Assembly: GCA_030691775.1 (NCBI GenBank)
Contig: JAUYDN010000094.1
Location: 1-9,204, forward strand
DNA length: 9,204 nucleotides
Source: Dehalococcoidia bacterium
GTDB taxonomy: Bacteria; Chloroflexota; Dehalococcoidia; Dehalococcoidales; Fen-1064
Direction of reading: 5' to 3'
In this document: positions 5,681 through 9,204 of the stretch, in pieces
Layout of the letters: the number at the start of each line of letters is the position of its first letter
Numbering within the stretch: position 1 is the first letter of the stretch
Notes under the pieces: generated by a model
Databases searched by the model: none
Told to the model about the DNA's origin: nothing
The model's input: only the letters and a program-made list of their open reading frames with translations
Position numbers and translations under genes: made by a program

Positions 5681-5769
5681 AGTCCCGACTGAATCGGGAT
5701 GGCGATGAAGTCGCTCATACGGGGCAAGCTCTTCGGGAATGTTGGGGGGCTGATTCCTCCAGAATGACA
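5681..5769. repeat. partial TGTCATTC-type element
   Basis: It ends in CTCCAGAATGACA (5757-5769), identical to the right ends of copies C and H, but the expected left partner is missing. It contains the hairpin TCCCGA/TCGGGA (5683-5699) and the complement of the GAGCTTGCCCCGTAT module. It looks like a right half of an element, broken by another repeat or by deletion. Confidence 0.5.
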
Positions 5770-5785
5770 GAATGCGATTGGTTGT

Positions 5786-6036
5786 TATTTTTCATAACAA
5801 TTTGTCATGGCGCCTTGGCGCCACACACGAAAAATGAAAATGGAGGTGTCATTCTGGAGCCCTTCGTAATCGCTCAGGGTGAACTCCGCGAAGAATCTCA
5901 GGGAGGGGCGATTTACCCCCGCCACCAGATTCTTCCCTTCGGCTTCGCTCAGGGCAAGCTGTCATCCCGATAAAGTTTAAGAGGATCGGGACTCCTCCAG
6001 AATGACAAGATAGAGCCCATTTTCGGGGTAACGACA
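5786..6036. repeat. extended palindromic element, copy H (inverted copy of C with internal insert)
   Basis: The core 5847-6007 has the same perfect 13-bp ends as copy C (TGTCATTCTGGAG / CTCCAGAATGACA) but is 161 bp instead of 79 bp. The extra about 80 bp contain AGATTCTTCCCTTCGGCTTC and a TCCCGAT/ATCGGGA pair. Flanks match copy C in inverted order, including a hairpin TGGCGCC-TT-GGCGCCA (5808-5823) and ATAACAATTTGTCATGG beyond it. Copies C and H are therefore inverted repeats around the segment of about 600 bp between them. Confidence 0.75.
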
Positions 6037-6078
6037 GGAGAGGCTGTTTTCATGGTGATATTCGCGGGTTTCTCCGCC

Positions 6079-6106
6079 GAAAGCTAAATGCTGATTGCTG
6101 AAAGCT
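6079..6106. repeat. GCTGAAAGC-type simple repeat upstream of the acyltransferase operon
   Basis: GAAAGCTAAATG then CTGATTGCTGAAAGCT. The complement, AGCTTTCAGC...CAGC..TTTAGCTTTC, resembles 1811-1852 upstream of the radical SAM gene. Located about 50 bases before the operon's first start codon. Confidence 0.45.
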
Positions 6107-6114
6107 CCACTTGT

Positions 6115-6144
6115 TTGCTTGTCTTTTTACGAAAGTGTTAGACT
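6115..6144 (+). promoter_or_regulatory. possible promoter of the acyltransferase-glycosyltransferase-deacetylase operon
   Basis: TTGCTT (6115-6120), an 18-base spacer and TAGACT (6139-6144) lie just before ATG 6153. Matches are moderate and the leader would be only a few bases, so the transcript would be nearly leaderless; this agrees with the absence of a Shine-Dalgarno sequence before that ATG. Confidence 0.3.
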
Positions 6145-6152
6145 GTTTACAG

Positions 6153-7148
6153 ATGAACCTCAACTACAGCATCGAAAGTCTCGACTGGCTCGAAGGTTAC
6201 TGGCGGGAAAACCGGGATGAGATTAGCTGGGAACCACTCTTTGTAATACCGCCGTGGCTCAAGGTCTGGCAAAGGAATTTTTCACCCGTCAGCGAAGCCA
6301 GAATTTTCGTGACGAAGCAACACGAAAGCGTCACCGGCATCGCTCCCCTTTTGATAAAAAACGATACCGCCGCCCTCATCGGCAGTCCCGATGTTTGTGA
6401 TTACGTTGACTTCATCGTCACGCCGGGGCAGGAAACGGAGTTCTTTCATTCCCTGTTCGACTACTTAAAAAACGCCGGGGTGAGCGCTTTAGAACCGGGC
6501 ACCTTCAGATTGGACTCACCGCGGATGTCCCGCCTGACGGCGCTGGCGTTAGAACAAGGCTACGATACCGAATGCCAGATGGACGAATTTTCGCTGGAGA
6601 AAGACCTGCCGGGTACGTGGGATGAATACCTGCAAAGCCTGGATGCCAAACAGCGCCACGAAGTACGCCGGAAACTGCGGCGGCTGGAGGAAGCCGGCAA
6701 GATAAGCTATAAATATGTCACGGACAAAACCGCCGTGCCGGGTTTTCTTGAGATTTTCCTGAAGATGTTCGTTGCGAGCCGGAATGCCAAAGCCATTTTC
6801 CTCACGGACCAGATGGAGCGCTATTTCCGCGACCTGGCGTTAACGATGGTAGAGGAGGGCTTGCTCCGTGGAGGTATTCTTGAGCTTGATAGTGCACCGG
6901 TTGCCTCGGTTTTTGCCTTCGATTATAACGGCACTGTTTACCTTTACAATAGCGGCTTCGACCCCGCTAAAAGCCAGTTGAGTGTAGGTATACTCTCCAA
7001 AGCACTCCTCATCAAAGACTCAATTGAGCGCGGCAGAAAGAAATTCAGCTTCCTTAAAGGTGAGGAGCGCTACAAATACCACCTCGGTGGCAAAGAAGTG
7101 CCGCTCCAGAAATGCCGTATCGTAATGCGGGAGAGAGTACTCAGTTGA
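6153..7148 (+). CDS. GNAT-fold acyltransferase, CelD/BioF2-like (FemAB-related)
   Basis: A 331-residue protein resembling the double-GNAT-fold acyltransferases of the CelD/BcsL or BioF2-like type, which transfer an acyl (sometimes aminoacyl) group from CoA or tRNA to an amine. Diagnostic stretches are the basic helix SLDAKQRHEVRRKLRRLEEA (162-181), the helix FLKMFVASRNAK (202-213), the strand pair GGILELDSAPVASVFAF (240-256), VYLYNSGFDP (262-271) and the closing FSFLKGEERYKYHLG (298-312), in the usual order of the family. The N-terminal 140 residues form the first, degenerate GNAT half. No signal or membrane segment. ATG 6153 is preferred because the protein-like sequence begins there; the frame is also open from a TTG at 6111 whose 14 extra codons look like noise. 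No Shine-Dalgarno is seen. It leads a three-gene operon and probably acylates the amine exposed by the deacetylase; acyl donor and acceptor are unknown. Confidence 0.85.
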   Translation: MNLNYSIESLDWLEGYWRENRDEISWEPLFVIPPWLKVWQRNFSPVSEARIFVTKQHESVTGIAPLLIKNDTAALIGSPDVCDYVDFIVTPGQETEFFHSLFDYLKNAGVSALEPGTFRLDSPRMSRLTALALEQGYDTECQMDEFSLEKDLPGTWDEYLQSLDAKQRHEVRRKLRRLEEAGKISYKYVTDKTAVPGFLEIFLKMFVASRNAKAIFLTDQMERYFRDLALTMVEEGLLRGGILELDSAPVASVFAFDYNGTVYLYNSGFDPAKSQLSVGILSKALLIKDSIERGRKKFSFLKGEERYKYHLGGKEVPLQKCRIVMRERVLS

Positions 7149-8335
7149 AACTCGCCGTCCTCAGTGTTCACTCCTGTCCCCTCGGCAAATTAGGCGGGAA
7201 AGATACCGGCGGGATGAATGTCTACGTCCGCGAACTGGCAGGGGTCTTGGGTCGACAGGGTCATACGGTCGATATCTTCACCCACCGCCACGAAAACCAG
7301 CACCCGGAAATCATCGAGCTTGCCAGTAACGCGCGGCTCATCCATATCAAATCAGGCAACGGTGAGAGCGTGGACAAGCAAACACTGTACCCGTATCTCG
7401 CTGATTTCGTCTGCAACCTGGATAATTTCAGAAAAGCGGATGGTTCCAGCTATGACCTCATCTACAGTCACTACTGGCTTTCCGGGCTGGTAGGTAAACT
7501 ATTACAGAGCTGGTGGCGGGTGCCGCATATGACGATGTTCCACACCCTGGGAATCGTCAAGAACTCGCTGGGCATCGGAGAGGAAGAATCGGACCTGCGC
7601 ATCGAAACGGAGAGGCTCCTGCTCAATTCATCCGACTCTATTGTTGCCTCCACCGCGCGCGAGAGAAAAATAATGTGCAGTGAGTACGGGGCTTGCGGCG
7701 AGAACATCGCTATTATCCCCTGCGGCGTCAACCTCGAGTTATTCAAACCGGTAGATAAAACTTCCGCACGCAAACAACTTGGTATCGAAGGGAAAGTAAT
7801 CCTCTTCGTGGGTAGAATTGAAACCATCAAGGGCTTAGACCGGTTAGTGGAAGCCATCAGCCTTTTAAATATCCCCGACCTGAAGCTGTATATCGTTGGC
7901 GGTGACGGGTATAGTCGCGATGAAATCAACCGTTTGAAGGCACTGGCAGAGAAAATCGGAGTCGATAAGAAAGTTAACTTCCTGGAACCGGTACCGCAGG
8001 AACAGCTACCCGACTATTATAGCGCCGCCGACGTATTCGTCCTGCCTTCCTACCACGAGAGTTTCGGGATGGTGGCGCTGGAAGCGCTTGCCTGCGGGAC
8101 GCCGGTTATCGCTACTGGTGTAGGCGACCTGGATACCATTATTCAACCGGGAGTCAGCGGCTACATCGTGCCGGATAATTCCGCGGAGCATCTCGCGGGC
8201 GCCCTGTCGCTCGCCTTCGAACGGCACGGATTCGGTACACGCGAGGTTATACGCGCGACGGTCTCCGGGTTTAGCTGGGAAAGAATCGCGCGGGAAACCC
8301 TGCGCGAGTGCCGGAAACTGGGTGTTCTGAAATAA
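7145..8335 (+). CDS. GT4 glycosyltransferase, MshA/sucrose-phosphate-synthase-like
   Basis: A 396-residue GT-B fold retaining glycosyltransferase that moves a sugar from a nucleotide donor to an unidentified acceptor. The N-terminal half has SVHSCPLGKLGGKDTGGMNV (7-26, the glycine-rich loop typical of MshA and sucrose synthases), SHYWLSG (108-114) and HTLGIVKN (133-140, HTLAKVKN in MshA). The C-terminal half has GRIETIKGLDRLV (223-235) with the donor-binding Arg and Lys, and the E-x7-E motif ESFGMVALE (305-313), then GTPVIATGVGD. I place the start at TTG 7145, overlapping the upstream stop as TTGA, because the family begins MKLAVLSVHS there and GGGAG lies upstream at 7129-7133. An in-frame ATG at 7112 would add MPYRNAGESTQ and overlap the previous gene by 37 bases without a ribosome site. 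The overlap implies translational coupling. Inositol-phosphate acceptor use as in mycothiol is possible but unproven. Confidence 0.9.
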   Translation: MKLAVLSVHSCPLGKLGGKDTGGMNVYVRELAGVLGRQGHTVDIFTHRHENQHPEIIELASNARLIHIKSGNGESVDKQTLYPYLADFVCNLDNFRKADGSSYDLIYSHYWLSGLVGKLLQSWWRVPHMTMFHTLGIVKNSLGIGEEESDLRIETERLLLNSSDSIVASTARERKIMCSEYGACGENIAIIPCGVNLELFKPVDKTSARKQLGIEGKVILFVGRIETIKGLDRLVEAISLLNIPDLKLYIVGGDGYSRDEINRLKALAEKIGVDKKVNFLEPVPQEQLPDYYSAADVFVLPSYHESFGMVALEALACGTPVIATGVGDLDTIIQPGVSGYIVPDNSAEHLAGALSLAFERHGFGTREVIRATVSGFSWERIARETLRECRKLGVLK

Positions 8336-8357
8336 AAACCATGAGAGTGAGAGGATA

Positions 8358-9050
8358 GTGATTACTTTACCGGAGCCGGTCTATTGCCTGGTAGTTGCAC
8401 CACACCCCGATGACGCCGAGTTTGGCATCGCCGGTACCGCCGCGAAATGGGTGCGCGCGGGCAAACCAGTAGCGTATGTTATCTGCACCAATGGCGATAA
8501 AGGTACCAGCGACCCGAGTCTTAATTCCGTGAAGCTGGCGGAAATCAGGGAAGTAGAGCAGTTAGCCGCCGCAAAGGTGCTGGGCGTGCGTGACGTGGTC
8601 TTCTTGCGCTACCCCGACCAGGGGATCGACGATACGCCGGAGTTCCGCAAAGACGTGGTGAAGCAAATACGCTATTTCCGCCCCACTGTGGTGGCAACCT
8701 GCGACCCGTACCGCCGGTACATCTGGCACCGCGACCACCGCATCACCGGGCAGGTGACTCTGGATGCCGTTTTCCCCTACGCGCGTGATATGCTTGCCTA
8801 CCCCGACCTCTACGAGCAGGGTTATCTTCCCCATAAGGTAAAAGAAGTCCTGCTGTGGGGCTCGCCGGATATCAACCTCCGTGAAGATATTTCCGAAACC
8901 TTCGATTTAAAGATTGCCGCGCTTAAATGCCACAAAAGCCAGTTCGACGTCGAGGAGCTGGAGAAAAGAATACGGGAACGCTATAAGACGGCCGCCGGCA
9001 CCGGCTACCAGTACGCAGAGGCGTTTCACAAAGAGGAAATCTGGCGGTAG
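8358..9050 (+). CDS. PIG-L/LmbE-family zinc-dependent N-deacetylase
   Basis: A 230-residue protein of the family that removes the N-acetyl group from GlcNAc conjugates (MshB, BshB, PIG-L). The hallmark PHPDDAEFG is at residues 15-23, giving H16 and D19 as zinc ligands and D18 as the likely general base; HRDHR at 124-128 supplies H127 as third zinc ligand and H124 as the second catalytic histidine. The middle TNGDKGTSDP (44-53) is the usual substrate-loop segment. No signal peptide. The start is GTG 8358, the only good one: an ATG at 8341 is in another frame and meets a stop at once. The Shine-Dalgarno is purine-rich (GTGAGAGGA) but close to the start. It follows the glycosyltransferase by 22 bases and is clearly in its operon. 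The pairing suggests it deacetylates that enzyme's product, provided the transferred sugar is GlcNAc. Confidence 0.93.
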   Translation: MITLPEPVYCLVVAPHPDDAEFGIAGTAAKWVRAGKPVAYVICTNGDKGTSDPSLNSVKLAEIREVEQLAAAKVLGVRDVVFLRYPDQGIDDTPEFRKDVVKQIRYFRPTVVATCDPYRRYIWHRDHRITGQVTLDAVFPYARDMLAYPDLYEQGYLPHKVKEVLLWGSPDINLREDISETFDLKIAALKCHKSQFDVEELEKRIRERYKTAAGTGYQYAEAFHKEEIWR

Positions 9051-9098
9051 GGTCGGGATTGTGATTAATACTAACGCAATAGATATTATGGCGTAATT

Positions 9099-9204
9099 TG
9101 TCTTTGCGAGAAGCGAAGCGACGCGGCAATCTATCGTTGATGGCGCTCCCTTTCTGAGGCAGAGATTGCTTCGCCTCCCGATTCATCCTGATGATATCGG
9201 GATG
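9099..9204. repeat. TGTCTTTGCGAG-type repeat element, cut by window end
   Basis: It begins TGTCTTTGCGAGAAGCGAAG and contains GGCAATCT (about 9124-9131), answered by AGATTGCTTCGCCTC (about 9164-9178) as an inverted arm, and a second short palindrome ATCCTGATGATATCGGGAT at the end. This is a different sequence family from the TGTCATTCTG elements, though built on the same plan (TGTC ends, CGAAGC/GCTTCG arms). No gene is seen after 9050. Confidence 0.55.

Larger units (their letters stand above)
4913..6110. other. repeat-packed intergenic region without credible genes
   Basis: About 1.2 kb between the second cyclophilin and the acyltransferase. Frames open at 5056-5376 (+), 5668-5973 (+) and 4963-5148 (-), but they consist of repeat sequence translated in chance frames and resemble no protein. 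The first 90 bases hold A-rich strings (TTCCAAGATACAAGATACC, CAATTCTCAATATCTC) like those found after other genes here. The rest is a stack of inverted-repeat elements described separately. No intrinsic terminator with a T-run, tRNA or CRISPR pattern was found. Confidence 0.75.

Noticed and set aside
5668..5973. Open frame of 101 codons (+)
   Set aside because: Translated from repeat modules of copy H and the partial element; ends in repeat sequence and resembles no family.
4913..6110. CRISPR array
   Set aside because: Repeats differ in length and orientation, share modules, and lack regular spacers or adjacent cas genes.
7145..8335. Direct assignment as mshA (mycothiol synthesis)
   Set aside because: Motifs fit MshA but equally other GT4 enzymes such as sucrose-phosphate-synthase-like ones; no mshC is seen, so no symbol is given.

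Overview
The window looks like an ordinary stretch of a bacterial chromosome that is unusually rich in short palindromic repeats. Gene families and repeat style (intergenic elements ending in TGTCATTC/GAATGACA, an MshA-like glycosyltransferase next to a PIG-L deacetylase, tandem cyclophilins, a stand-alone B12-type radical SAM enzyme) would fit an anaerobic Chloroflexota/Dehalococcoidia-like genome. That placement is an inference from general resemblance; no marker gene is present to prove it.

Layout. (a) 1-3338, all minus strand: the N-terminus of an alpha/beta hydrolase cut by the window edge, a 486-residue B12-binding-type radical SAM protein, and a 472-residue amidase-signature hydrolase. 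(b) 3339-3617: a divergent promoter region in which an extended -10 box for the amidase stands back to back with a TTGACG-17-TATACT promoter for the plus strand. The plus-strand leader appears to have been split by a 152-bp insertion that left a perfect 20-bp direct repeat. (c) 3618-4912, plus strand: two tandem cyclophilin-type peptidyl-prolyl isomerases, the first with a lipoprotein-like signal, the second without a signal and so probably cytosolic, separated by a repeat element. (d) 4913-6110: about 1.2 kb with no credible gene, built of nested inverted-repeat elements. Two of them (about 5008-5175 and 5786-6036) are inverted copies of each other, share flanks well beyond the TGTCATTC ends, and carry a hairpin whose two variable base pairs covary. 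(e) 6153-9050, plus strand: a tight three-gene operon of a CelD/BioF2-like GNAT-fold acyltransferase, an MshA-like GT4 glycosyltransferase (TTGA overlap) and a PIG-L/LmbE zinc deacetylase. (f) 9099-9204: the start of another repeat family cut by the window end.

The operon in (e) is the most interesting biology. Glycosyl transfer, N-deacetylation and N-acylation is the logic of mycothiol and bacillithiol synthesis, but the acyl-transferring partner belongs to a different family from MshC/MshD/BshC. It may therefore make an aminosugar conjugate of unknown type; this is inference. The other notable theme is how thoroughly small mobile-looking repeats have colonised promoters, leaders and gene ends here.
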